Shown: piece by piece, positions 44,930 to 55,832 of the stretch
How the letters are laid out: the number at the start of each line of letters is the position of its first letter
How positions within the stretch are numbered: the first letter of the stretch is position 1
From: CAWBRT01 sp963832785
GTDB taxonomy: Bacteria > Acidobacteriota > Terriglobia > Terriglobales > Acidobacteriaceae
DNA length: 64,000 bases
Reading direction: 5' to 3'
NCBI GenBank assembly: GCA_963832785.1
Contig: CAWHVF010000005.1
Span: 1,426,001 to 1,490,000 of the forward strand
Program-made: the position numbers and the translations under genes
The notes under the pieces: generated by a model
The model's input: only the letters and a program-made list of their open reading frames with translations
Database searches by the model: none
Told to the model about the DNA's origin: nothing

Positions 44930-45868
44930 ATGCCTATTCAGAAACTAGCGAAGATTTGGCGCAATGGCAGCTTGATCGATTGGGACGACGCCAAAATTCA
45001 CGTTCTGTCGCATGTTGTGCACTATGGAAGCGCGGTCTTCGAGGGCGTGCGCTGCTACAGCCTGCCTAGCGGGCCGGCGATCTTCCGCGCCGGCGAGCAC
45101 ATGCAGCGGCTGCTCGATTCCGCCAAGATATATCGCATGGAGCTGCCCTACTCGCGGCAGCAACTGGTGGACGGCATGGCCGATGTCATCCAGGCCAACG
45201 GGTCCTGGCCCTGCTACATAAGGCCGATCGCCTTCCGCGGCTACGGCGAGATGGGGGTCAACCCGCTCAGCGTTCCCATCGAGGTCTATATCGCCAACTT
45301 CCCCTGGGGCAAGTACCTGGCGACCAGCGATGAAGGCGTCGATGTATGCGTCTCTTCCTGGACGCGAATGGCCCAGAACACCCTGCCGGCCATGGCCAAG
45401 GCGGGCGCCAACTACATGAACTCGCAGTTGATCAAGATGGAAGCGGTGCTCAACGGTTATGTCGAGGGCATCGCGCTTGACCCCGCCGGATACGTCAGCG
45501 AAGGCTCGGGCGAGAACATCTTCCTGGTGCGGCAGGGGAAGCTGTGGACGCCGCCAACCGGCAGCTCGGCGCTGCCGGGAATCACCCGGGCTTCGGTGCT
45601 GCAACTGGCCGCCGACCTGGGCATCAAGGCCGTCGAGCAGATGATTCCGCGCGAGATGCTTTACCTGGCGGAGGAAATCTTCTTCACCGGCACGGCCGCC
45701 GAGGTCACGCCTATTCGCTCGGTCGACAAGGTGCGGGTGGGCGACGGCAAGATCGGCCCGATTACGCGCCGCCTCAAGGAGGCGTTTTTCGGCATCGTCG
45801 AGGGCAAAGCGCCCGACCGCTATAACTGGTTTACCCCGGTGAAGGTGAAACAGCCGGTGGGCGCCTGA
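44930..45868 (+). CDS. ilvE: branched-chain amino-acid aminotransferase
   Basis: A 312-residue class IV PLP enzyme that transaminates Leu, Ile and Val. Blocks are HYGSAVFEGVRCY, RPIAFRGYGEMGVNP, the PLP lysine Lys157 in AKAGANYMNS, EGIALDPAGYVSEGSGENIF and FFTGTAAEVTPIRSVD. AGGAG lies eight bases before ATG. With the liv importer at the window end and the mutase genes, it fits branched-chain amino-acid use, though it also serves biosynthesis. Confidence 0.97.
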   Translation: MPIQKLAKIWRNGSLIDWDDAKIHVLSHVVHYGSAVFEGVRCYSLPSGPAIFRAGEHMQRLLDSAKIYRMELPYSRQQLVDGMADVIQANGSWPCYIRPIAFRGYGEMGVNPLSVPIEVYIANFPWGKYLATSDEGVDVCVSSWTRMAQNTLPAMAKAGANYMNSQLIKMEAVLNGYVEGIALDPAGYVSEGSGENIFLVRQGKLWTPPTGSSALPGITRASVLQLAADLGIKAVEQMIPREMLYLAEEIFFTGTAAEVTPIRSVDKVRVGDGKIGPITRRLKEAFFGIVEGKAPDRYNWFTPVKVKQPVGA

Positions 45869-45882
45869 TCGTTTGGCATCCA

Positions 45883-45924
45883 GGGGCAGGGATTGGGTCT
45901 TAAATTCCCAATCTCTGCCCCTTT
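45883..45924 (+). terminator. terminator-like hairpin after ilvE
   Basis: GGGGCAGGGATTGGG and CCCAATCTCTGCCCC form 15 pairs with one G-T, then TTT. It starts 15 bp past the stop. The sequence contains GGGATT/AATC words like those of the repeat pairs. Confidence 0.75.
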
Positions 45925-46024
45925 CCCTGGCAATCCTTGGGTAAACTCCCGTGGAACTGTTGTAACTGCTGCTGTTTCTTATAGCTGCTTCCCCAACCCT
46001 GCTTCTGCCGGCCCGCGACAGTGG

Positions 46025-46030
46025 TACAAT
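46025..46030 (+). promoter_or_regulatory. -10 box of purM
   Basis: TACAAT with a weak TTCTGC 16 bp upstream; leader of about 45 bases to the ATG at 46084. Confidence 0.4.
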
Positions 46031-46083
46031 CTTCGTTCACGATCCCGCTGCGCCACAATCGGTAAGAACTCTCTGGCTTAGAG

Positions 46084-47127
46084 ATGGAACAGGAACTCAA
46101 GAGCATTACTTACGCCGATGCTGGCGTCGACATCGAGCGCGCCAACCGCACCAAGCAGCGCATCAAGTACCTTGCTCACCGCACTTTCAACAAGAACGTC
46201 CTGAGCGAGATCGGCGGCTACGGCGGCTTGTTCCAGGTGGACAGGAAGAAGTTCAAAGACCCGGTCCTGGTGTCCAGCGTGGACGGCGTGGGCACCAAGC
46301 TGAAGGTCGCCTTCGAAATGAACCTGCACCATACCGTCGGCGGCGACCTGGTGAACCATTGCGTCAACGACATCGTGGTGCAGGGCGCGACGCCGCTGTT
46401 CTTCATGGATTACCTGGCGGTCGGAAAGCTCGATCCCGAGGTGGCGGAAAAGGTGGTGAGCGGCGTGGCCGAAGCCTGCAAGCACAACGGCTGCGCCTTG
46501 ATCGGGGGCGAGACGGCGGAGATGCCCGGCTTCTATCCGCCGAACGAATACGACCTGGCAGGTTTCATCGTGGGCGTGGTGGAGCGCGACCGGGTGCTGA
46601 CCGGCAAAGCAGTGGAGGTCGGTGACATACTGCTTGGCCTGGCTTCCACCGGGCTGCACACCAACGGCTACTCGCTGGCCCGCAAGTTGCTGTTCTCCCA
46701 TGCCGGCTACTCGCCCGAGACCTACGTCAACGAAATCAAGGGCAAAGTGGGCAACGAACTGATGAAGCAGCACCGCAGCTACTGGCCGCTGCTGCGCCGC
46801 CTGCTGGATGCCGAAACCATCAGCGCCATGGCCCACATCACCGGCGGCGGCATCACGGAAAACCTGCCGCGCGTGCTGCCCAAGGGCACCGGAGCCATGG
46901 TGGAGTTGGGGACCTGGCCGGTGATGCCCATCTTCGAGCACCTGCAGAAGCTCGGCAACATCGCGCTGGCCGAGATGATGCGCACCTTCAACATGGGAAT
47001 CGGCATGATCCTGATCATCTCGCCGAAGAAGTTCAAGAAGGCGCAGAGCGTGCTGGAACGGATCGGGGAAAAAGGCTACGTCATCGGCCGCATCGTCAAA
47101 GGCGAGCGCAAGGTTCAGTACTCGTAG
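46084..47127 (+). CDS. purM: phosphoribosylformylglycinamidine cyclo-ligase (AIR synthetase)
   Basis: A 347-residue ATP-dependent enzyme of purine synthesis forming aminoimidazole ribotide. Blocks: YADAGVDIERANRTKQRIK, SSVDGVGTKLKVA, GGDLVNHCVNDIVVQGATPLFFMDY, CALIGGETAEMPGFY, GLASTGLHTNGYSLARKL and HITGGGITENLPRVLP. Length is normal. purN follows on the same strand after a 420-bp gap full of repeats, so the two are related but may be transcribed separately. Confidence 0.97.
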   Translation: MEQELKSITYADAGVDIERANRTKQRIKYLAHRTFNKNVLSEIGGYGGLFQVDRKKFKDPVLVSSVDGVGTKLKVAFEMNLHHTVGGDLVNHCVNDIVVQGATPLFFMDYLAVGKLDPEVAEKVVSGVAEACKHNGCALIGGETAEMPGFYPPNEYDLAGFIVGVVERDRVLTGKAVEVGDILLGLASTGLHTNGYSLARKLLFSHAGYSPETYVNEIKGKVGNELMKQHRSYWPLLRRLLDAETISAMAHITGGGITENLPRVLPKGTGAMVELGTWPVMPIFEHLQKLGNIALAEMMRTFNMGIGMILIISPKKFKKAQSVLERIGEKGYVIGRIVKGERKVQYS

Positions 47128-47142
47128 GCAGTCCTAATTTCG

Positions 47143-47336
47143 TTGTTCGATCTTAGTTGTTCGTTCTTCCTTGGGCTTTTTGGGGACGGAACCTCCTGCG
47201 AGTCGCAGGTGCAGGTGTGAATTAACAACTAAGAACTGCAGGTGCCCCACATCTGCCTTTTTTGGGCAGATGTGGTGGAACCAACAACTAACAACGAAGA
47301 ACTGCTTTGGCAGATGCGGTCGAACTAACAACTAAA
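47143..47336. repeat. TTAGTTGTTCG word-repeat cluster
   Basis: TTCGTTGTTCGATCTTAGTT at 47141-47160 and GTTCGTTCTTCC after it are opposed by TTAACAACTAAGAACTG (47223-47239), CCAACAACTAACAACGAAGA (47281-47300) and CTAACAACTAAAG (47327-47339), with a last piece GAACGAAGAACTGCTC just before purN. Another word, same layout as the other pairs. Confidence 0.7.
47244..47274. repeat. CCACATCTGCC hairpin
   Basis: CCACATCTGCC, loop of T, GGGCAGATGTGG. Sequence-related to the stems at 39916 and 57552, but here without a clear T-run outside. Confidence 0.65.
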
Positions 47337-47366
47337 GCGGTTCCAGAGTTGATGTACTCACTAACC

Positions 47367-47502
47367 GTGGAAGCGCCGGGCTTTAGCCCGGCGAACCGCA
47401 GTCGGAAAGGAACCGGCTTTAGCCGCGGTGTTGGACCGCAGGGGCTGAAGCCCCTTAAATTTAGGTGGGCTTATTCACCGGGCTAAAGCCCGGTGCTTCC
47501 AC
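47367..47502. repeat. GTGGAAGC...GCTTCCAC palindromic element, full copy
   Basis: Ends GTGGAAGCGCCGGGCTTTAG and its inverse-type CTAAAGCCCGGTGCTTCCAC; inside are GGCTTTAGCC and GGGGCTGAAGCCCC. Each motif is itself a palindrome. A shorter copy is at 19873-19943, and the MITE-like element at 5905 carries related inner ends. Confidence 0.75.
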
Positions 47503-47550
47503 CTGGGTACAGCAACTATAAATTTGCTCTAAGAACGAAGAACTGCTCTT

Positions 47551-48147
47551 ATGAAGCTCGGCATTCTGCTCTCCGGACGGGGCTCCAACTTCGAGGCTAT
47601 CGCCGACAACATCGAGGCCGGGCGGTTGCGCGCCAGCATTGCCGTGGTCATCTCCAATCGTCCCGAAGCCCCGGGCATCGAGAGCGCCCGCCGTCGCGGC
47701 CTGCAGGCGCTGGTAATCCCCAGCAAGGGCTACCCGCGCGAAGAGCACGACCGCCGGGTGGTCGACGCCCTGCGCCAGGCCGGCGTCGAGCTGGTAATCC
47801 TGGCCGGATACATGCGGCTGCTCTCGCCCTGGTTCATCCGGCAGTTTCCGCAACGCATTCTCAACATCCATCCCGCGCTGCTGCCCGCCTTCCCCGGCCT
47901 GGAGGCGCAGAAACAGGCCTTCGACTACGGCGCCAAGGTAAGCGGTTGCACCGTGCACTTCGTCGACGAGGAGCTCGACCACGGCCCCATCCTGGTGCAG
48001 CGGGTTGTGCCGGTGCTGCCCGGAGACGACGAGCACACCCTGGCCGACCGCATCCTGGAGCAGGAACACCAGGCCTACAGCGAGGCCATTCGCATTATTG
48101 TCGAGGGAAAATATCGGATCGTGGGGCGCCGCGTATTACAAGGTTAA
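47551..48147 (+). CDS. purN: phosphoribosylglycinamide formyltransferase
   Basis: A 198-residue folate-dependent enzyme of purine synthesis. GILLSGRGSNFEAI (substrate phosphate loop), VISNRPEAPG, LAGYMRLLSPWFI, NIHPALLPAFPGLEAQ with the Asn-His pair, and VHFVDEELDHGPIL with the catalytic Asp are complete. It starts shortly after a repeat cluster that supplies no clear promoter. Confidence 0.97.
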   Translation: MKLGILLSGRGSNFEAIADNIEAGRLRASIAVVISNRPEAPGIESARRRGLQALVIPSKGYPREEHDRRVVDALRQAGVELVILAGYMRLLSPWFIRQFPQRILNIHPALLPAFPGLEAQKQAFDYGAKVSGCTVHFVDEELDHGPILVQRVVPVLPGDDEHTLADRILEQEHQAYSEAIRIIVEGKYRIVGRRVLQG

Positions 48148-48178
48148 AGATTTCAATTGAAACGAACAGCCTGGCTGA

Positions 48179-48316
48179 TAGTGGGTCAATTTGAAGGGTG
48201 CCCCAGGTTCCGCGCCGCGCTTTTTGGCGCTAACCTGGGGATTGGCCCCACGTCAGCCCAAAAGCAGGGCGGGACGTAGGGCACCCGTTGTTGTGGAAAT
48301 TCAAATTGACCCACTA
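48179..48316. mobile_element. MITE-like element with TA ends, 138 bp
   Basis: Perfect 17-bp terminal inverted repeats, TAGTGGGTCAATTTGAA at 48179-48195 and its inverse at 48300-48316. If the outer TA pair is the target duplication the repeat is 15 bp (GTGGGTCAATTTGAA), as for IS630/Tc1-type elements. Inside are GGGTGCCC/GGGCACCC (48196-48203, 48279-48286) and two further hairpins, one of them ACCTGGGG-ended. CCTGGCT flanks both sides. Confidence 0.75.
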
Positions 48317-48405
48317 CTGCCTGGCTTGGCGGGTTCCGCGCGAATGGCCCACTCAAGCTGGTTTTGCTTGAGTGGGCCGCCCATGCACCTGCCGCAGCCC
48401 TGAGT

Positions 48406-49755
48406 TTAGCTGATGCAAACGGCGGCAGCCTTGGCCTGTAGCGCGGGCTCCTCATTGCGCACGAACCACCGCGAACGCAGGCAATGCTGAAACAGCTCTT
48501 CGCGGAACGACGGGTGAGCGATGCTGATGAGCAGCTCGGCCCGTTCGCGGATGCTCTTGCCGTGCAGGTTCACGATGCCATACTCGGTGGCCACGTAATG
48601 CACGTCGGCGCGGGTGGTCAGCACGCCGCCTCCGTGGTTCAGCATGGGAACGATGCGCGATACGGTCCCCTGCTGGGCGGTAGACGAGATGGCGATTACC
48701 GGCTTGCCGTACTTGGCGCGCGCCGCCCCGCGCATGAAGTCCAGTTGCCCGCCGAAACCGCTGTAGAAGCGCTGCCCGATGGATTCGGCGCAAACCTGCC
48801 CGGTGAGGTCGACTTGCAGGGCGGCGTTGATGGCCACCATGTGCTCGTTCTGGGCGATCAGGAAAGGATCGTTTACGTACTTGTTGGGCATGAATTCGAA
48901 AAAGGCGTTTTCGTCGATGAAGTCGTAGAACTTCTTGGTGCCCAGCCCGATGGCCACCACCGCCTTGTGCGGATGCAGCGTCTTGCGGCTGCCGTTGATC
49001 ACGCCGGCTTCGATCAGCGGCACGGCGCCGTCCGACAGAACCTCGGTGTGAATCCCCAGGTTCTTGCGGTCGGTCAGGTACGAGAGTATCGCGTCCGGCA
49101 CTCCTCCGATGCCGGTCTGGATGGTGCTGCCATCCTCGATCAGGCTGGCCACGTGCTTGGCGATCATGCGCTCGGTCTCGCTGCTGGCGTGCCGCTGGAA
49201 TTCGGGAATGGGCTCGTCCTTTTCTACAAATACATTGATCTCGCTCACGTGCAACTGCGAATTTCCGTAGGTACGCGGCTGGCAATTGTTGACCTGGGCG
49301 ATCACATGGCGGGCACAGCGCGCCGCCGTCAAGGTGGTTTCCACCGAGGGGCCGAGGCTGACGAAGCCATGGCAGTCGGGGGGAGTGACGTGAATCATGG
49401 CCACGTCTATGGGCATCCCACCCGACTCCATCAGGCGCTCCACTTCGCCCAGGTGAATGGGAACGTAGTCGGCACGGCCCTCGGCAATGGCGGTGCGCAC
49501 GTTGGAGCCGGTAAACAATGAGCGGTGCCGGAAATGCCCGGCAAACTGCGGCTCGGCCGTGGGCATGTTCGAAAAAGAGAGCAGATGGGAAACCTCGACG
49601 TCGCGCACGCGCGGGCCTATCTGCGCCAGGGCTTTAACCAGCGCCGAGGGATAGCCGCTGTTGGAGTGCACCCAGAGGCGCATCCCGGATTTAACGATCT
49701 CTACCGCCTCTTCGGCGGTCTTCAGCTTGCGGTTATATTCTGCTGTCCACGACAT
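48406..49755 (-). CDS. acetyl-CoA hydrolase / CoA-transferase family protein
   Basis: A 449-residue enzyme of the Ach1/4-hydroxybutyrate CoA-transferase family, moving CoA between acetyl-CoA and another acid. The catalytic Glu238 is in GIHTEVLSDGAV, and GIGGVPDAILSYL, ESIGQRFYSGFGGQLDFMRGA and TRADVHYVATEYGIVNLHGKS are family blocks. Which acid is used (4-hydroxybutyrate, succinate, propionate) cannot be told from sequence alone. It stands alone and divergent from hsp20. Confidence 0.93.
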   Translation of the reverse strand: MSWTAEYNRKLKTAEEAVEIVKSGMRLWVHSNSGYPSALVKALAQIGPRVRDVEVSHLLSFSNMPTAEPQFAGHFRHRSLFTGSNVRTAIAEGRADYVPIHLGEVERLMESGGMPIDVAMIHVTPPDCHGFVSLGPSVETTLTAARCARHVIAQVNNCQPRTYGNSQLHVSEINVFVEKDEPIPEFQRHASSETERMIAKHVASLIEDGSTIQTGIGGVPDAILSYLTDRKNLGIHTEVLSDGAVPLIEAGVINGSRKTLHPHKAVVAIGLGTKKFYDFIDENAFFEFMPNKYVNDPFLIAQNEHMVAINAALQVDLTGQVCAESIGQRFYSGFGGQLDFMRGAARAKYGKPVIAISSTAQQGTVSRIVPMLNHGGGVLTTRADVHYVATEYGIVNLHGKSIRERAELLISIAHPSFREELFQHCLRSRWFVRNEEPALQAKAAAVCIS

Positions 49756-50088
49756 ACGTTCCTCTCTCCAGGGCCTGAAATTCGCAACCGCCGGGACTGA
49801 AGCTGAGAGCCCGGAACCTTGCTCAACCTTCAGAACTAATACTACAATAAATTAATCTTATGCAAGTATTAGATCAGGCAACAAACCGATCGCCTGCCCT
49901 TGCGGCCAAGCTCCGCCAGCCTTGGCCTTCGGGTCAGCTTGGCCGGACCCAGAGCCTCGGCTTAGCTAGCCATCTACTGGGCACCCAGCCCTTCTGGCAC
50001 CCAGCACTTCGCAAGCACCTAAGTTAATAGCATGAAAATAAAGGAGATATTTAAGCAGGATGATATTCAGCATACGTAATAAAATTTC
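49756..50088. other. gap between CoA-transferase and hsp20
   Basis: No gene seen. CGGCCAAGCT at 49903-49912 pairs with AGCTTGGCCG at 49936-49945 as a 10-bp hairpin. The part from 50020 to the promoter is AT-rich. Confidence 0.5.
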
Positions 50089-50117
50089 TTGACAGTAATG
50101 CACTCATATTTTATGAT
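50089..50117 (+). promoter_or_regulatory. sigma-70 promoter of hsp20
   Basis: TTGACA, 17 bp, TATGAT. The best promoter in the window; transcription should begin near 50124, leaving a leader of about 78 bases. Confidence 0.85.
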
Positions 50118-50133
50118 CTTTCCGTGATGAATG

Positions 50134-50165
50134 ACATCTAATCAAGATGTGAGGGCGTGGCCCTC
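50134..50165 (+). promoter_or_regulatory. two adjacent hairpins in the hsp20 leader
   Basis: ACATCT-N5-AGATGT (50134-50150) directly followed by GAGGGC-GTG-GCCCTC (50151-50165). The ribosome site AGGAGG at 50188-50193 is preceded by TTCCTTT, which can pair with it weakly. The layout fits an RNA thermometer but no known class is matched. Confidence 0.5.
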
Positions 50166-50201
50166 GAAAATCACAAGAAATTCCTTTAGGAGGCTACGAA
50201 A

Positions 50202-50675
50202 ATGACTATGTTGACCCGTTGGGAACCGTTCCGTGAGCTGGCTACTTTGCAGGACCGCATGAACCGCCTGTTCAATGAGCAGTTCAGCACTTACAGTGGC
50301 GACGATTCGCTCACTGCCGGCTCCTTCGTTCCTCCGGTGGATGTCTATGAAGACGAGCACGGCATTGAGCTGAAAATGGAAGTGCCGGGCATCGAAGAAA
50401 AGGACATTGACATCCGTCTGGAGAACAACGTCCTTACCGTTTCCGGCCAACGCCAGTTGTCGAAGGAAGAAAAGGAAGAGAACTTCCATCGCATTGAGCG
50501 CCACTACGGCAGCTTCTCGCGCAGCTTCACCCTGCCCAACACGGTGGATACCGAGAAGGTTTCGGCCACCTATGACAAGGGCGTGCTGAAGATCGGGCTT
50601 TTCAAGCGCGCCGAAGCCAAGCCGAAGCAGATCAAGATCCAGGTGGGCAAAGAGCTGGCGGCCAGCGCGAAGTAA
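50202..50675 (+). CDS. small heat-shock protein Hsp20
   Basis: A 157-residue ATP-independent holdase. The alpha-crystallin domain spans about 45-145: FVPPVDVYEDEHGIELKMEVPGIEEKDIDI, LTVSGQR, the signature FHRIERHYGSFSRSFTLPNTVDTEKVSATYDKGVL and KIGLFKRAEAKPKQIKIQ. A good promoter and a TTTAGGAGG ribosome site precede it. clpB follows 160 bp on; holdase and disaggregase cooperate in protein rescue. Confidence 0.96.
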   Translation: MTMLTRWEPFRELATLQDRMNRLFNEQFSTYSGDDSLTAGSFVPPVDVYEDEHGIELKMEVPGIEEKDIDIRLENNVLTVSGQRQLSKEEKEENFHRIERHYGSFSRSFTLPNTVDTEKVSATYDKGVLKIGLFKRAEAKPKQIKIQVGKELAASAK

Positions 50676-50751
50676 CCGGCAGGGCTTAGCCCGGTTACCC
50701 GGCAGGACTCGCCGTTTTAGCGAAATAGCCGCCTTCTCAGGCGGAAGAATG

Positions 50752-50776
50752 GGGGGAGGGTGTACGGCTCTCCCCC
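50752..50776 (+). terminator. hairpin between hsp20 and clpB
   Basis: GGGGGAG, 11-base loop, CTCCCCC, then AAAATTTTATA rather than a pure T-run. May partly separate hsp20 from clpB. Confidence 0.55.
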
Positions 50777-50836
50777 AAAATTTTATATTGTGAATTTCAG
50801 GGAAAATGTTTTAAGGAATCGAGGTTCGAACAGATC

Positions 50837-53467
<2,631 letters not shown>

Positions 53468-53470
53468 GGG

Positions 53471-55636
53471 CTATTTGAAGGTAGCAAGCGCTTCGGCGGC
53501 GCGGTTCAAGGCCTGCGTCAGCAGAGCCAATTGCCGCTCGGTCTCCGCCAGGTCGCCACGCTCGATGGCCTCGGTCACGCCGGGAAGCGTAACGGCGTCA
53601 TAACCGTTGGCTTCGCTGGGCGCGTAAATTGAGTGGCGAAACCAGGGCCGTCTGGGCAGGCCCTGCGGCAGCAGCAGAGCGCGTTCGGCCGCCAGCAGAC
53701 GCCTGTTGAGAGCGGCATCGTTTTTGGGCTGTTCGGCAGCCGCTTTGATGGCCATTCCGGCGGCGGCAAAACGTAGTGCCGCGCGCAAGGCGGGCGCGAA
53801 GTCCGGCTGCTGGTCCCAGCCTGTCTGTTCGCCGCTCTTGCGCTTGGCGGCCTCCAGGTAAAGCTTGACTTGGGCGGCGTACTCTGCGTAGTCGTAGGGA
53901 AGCATATCCGCCTGCGCCATGCGCAACACCTGGAGCCCGAACAGGCGCGCCATCTGCTGCTCGTAGAGAAAATTCGGGTCAACCTGCTGCCGGAACCAAG
54001 CCAGGTTGTCGAATGTCGAGTGATAGACGCCGTTCGGGCCGGCCGAACCGATATCGGTGCAGGGCACGCCCACGTGCTGCAGAAAAGCTGTGTAGTCGGA
54101 GCCGCTGCCTAGCTCGCCAACCAGTATGTCCGCCCCTCCCTTGCCCGCCATCGGCCGCCAGGAGAAGTTGTAGCTGTCCGGAGTTTCGGACTGGTAGACG
54201 CGCCCGGCCGTTTGCGAAGCCCTCCAGCCGTCGAACACCGTGCCTCCCGCCGGGCTGGGCACGGCGCGCGTCACTTCGACCAGGAAGTTTTTCAGGCTGG
54301 GAACGCTGGAGGCGCCGAAAACGGGCCCGGAGACGCCAATATCCATGTTGAAATAGGCCACCGCGTTGCGCAGTTCCACCGCATACAACTCGACGAACTC
54401 GGTCGAGCCGATCAGCCCTTGCTCTTCGGCGTCCCAACTGGCGAAGACGATGGTGCGCCGCGGGCGCCAGCCGCTCTTCAGCAGTTCGCCGATGCCGTGC
54501 ACCGCCTCCAGCATGGCCGCCGTGCCGCTGCCCGGATCGGAGGCGCCAAACTCCCAGGCGTCGCGATGGTTGCCGGCGATGACCCACTGCTCCGGCTCCA
54601 CGGTTCCGGCTACCGTGCCGATCACGTTCCAGATGGCGCGCAGGCGATAATCCTGGCGCAGCAGGAGGCGCACTTTGGCGGGGCCGGGGCCCAGGTGATA
54701 GGTGAACGGCAACGCCCCTTGCCAGTCGCGCGGCGAAGCCGGCCCGCCCAGTTGCCTGAGGATGGGCGCGGCGTCGGCGGAGGAAAGCGGCGTCGTCGGC
54801 ACCGAGGGGAGATTGGCAGCCTGCTCGGGCGGAATCCGCTTCGCGTCCGGCAGGCCGGGAATCGAGGCCACTCCCGGCGTGGTGGGATCTCCCGGATAGC
54901 GGTACATCAGCTCGATTGAACCGCGCTGGGCCGCCGTTTCCGGCCGATAGCTGCCCTTGGGATAGGCGTCGCCCTGAAAGTAGCCGTCGTCTATCGGGTC
55001 GGAATAGATGATAAGCCCGGCCGCGCCGTTTTGCTGCGCCAGCGCAGCCTTGACCCCGCGAAAAACCTTGCCATAGCGCACCAGCACGATTTTGCCTTTG
55101 GCGCTGATGCCCATCTGATCCAGCTTCTTGTAGTCTTCGGAGCGGCCATAATTGACGTAGACCACCTCTCCCTGGACGTCGGCCGAGGGCGAGCCGCTCA
55201 TGAACGGCACCATCAGCCGTGGGTCGTCCTGGTAGGGATCTCCCTCGACGCGCTCACGGCTTGGGCCGATCAGCCGCGGGCCTTGCGGCGTCAGCAACTC
55301 GACCCGTATCTCGATCGGATAGTTGAACCACACCCTGTAGGTTTCGATACGGGTTTGCAGGCCAGCTTCGCGGAATCTGGCGGCAACGTAGTCGGCGGTC
55401 TGGCGGTCTTCGGCGCTGCCGGCGACGTGAGGCGTCGAGCTTAGGGCCAGCAGGTGCTTTTCGGCGAGCTGCGGGCTGGGAATGGCGAGGAATTTCTCTT
55501 CCAGCCGGAGTTGTGCCGCCGGCTGGCGGAATCCGTCTATGGCCCTGGGCGCCCGGGCCGGTTGCGCCGCCTGCGCCCACAGCGCCAACGGCGCCAGCAG
55601 TAGACCGGCGGCTACCGCCAGGCGCAGAAGCGGCAT
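53471..55636 (-). CDS. M28-family metallopeptidase, glutamate carboxypeptidase II-like
   Basis: A 721-residue exported zinc exopeptidase. Signal peptide (MPLLRLAVAAGLLLAPLALW), a PA insert domain (about 130-290), the M28 catalytic domain with both zinc sites (GNHRDAWEFGASDPGSG, SWDAEEQGLIGSTEF with Glu pair, AYFNMDIGVSG, GVYHSTFDN), and a C-terminal TFR-like helical dimerisation domain. This order matches human PSMA and its bacterial relatives. It probably releases C-terminal acidic residues from peptides in the periplasm. A second ATG at 55684 would add 16 residues before the signal peptide. Confidence 0.94.
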   Translation of the reverse strand: MPLLRLAVAAGLLLAPLALWAQAAQPARAPRAIDGFRQPAAQLRLEEKFLAIPSPQLAEKHLLALSSTPHVAGSAEDRQTADYVAARFREAGLQTRIETYRVWFNYPIEIRVELLTPQGPRLIGPSRERVEGDPYQDDPRLMVPFMSGSPSADVQGEVVYVNYGRSEDYKKLDQMGISAKGKIVLVRYGKVFRGVKAALAQQNGAAGLIIYSDPIDDGYFQGDAYPKGSYRPETAAQRGSIELMYRYPGDPTTPGVASIPGLPDAKRIPPEQAANLPSVPTTPLSSADAAPILRQLGGPASPRDWQGALPFTYHLGPGPAKVRLLLRQDYRLRAIWNVIGTVAGTVEPEQWVIAGNHRDAWEFGASDPGSGTAAMLEAVHGIGELLKSGWRPRRTIVFASWDAEEQGLIGSTEFVELYAVELRNAVAYFNMDIGVSGPVFGASSVPSLKNFLVEVTRAVPSPAGGTVFDGWRASQTAGRVYQSETPDSYNFSWRPMAGKGGADILVGELGSGSDYTAFLQHVGVPCTDIGSAGPNGVYHSTFDNLAWFRQQVDPNFLYEQQMARLFGLQVLRMAQADMLPYDYAEYAAQVKLYLEAAKRKSGEQTGWDQQPDFAPALRAALRFAAAGMAIKAAAEQPKNDAALNRRLLAAERALLLPQGLPRRPWFRHSIYAPSEANGYDAVTLPGVTEAIERGDLAETERQLALLTQALNRAAEALATFK

Positions 55637-55832
55637 TCGCGCCCGCGCGAAAACAAAGGGATTCTTTGTTCTTCCTGCTCTCATGCAAGACCCACCCGGC
55701 CAAGCAGACAGGATTCTTGCCGGTGCCCCGGAGATGGGGGATTCTCGGTGGAGTACACCAGATAGCTTAGGTTCAGCTTACACGAATTCGCAACTGCTTT
55801 GATCAGTTCCGATGGGCGTTGGCCGACCGGAA

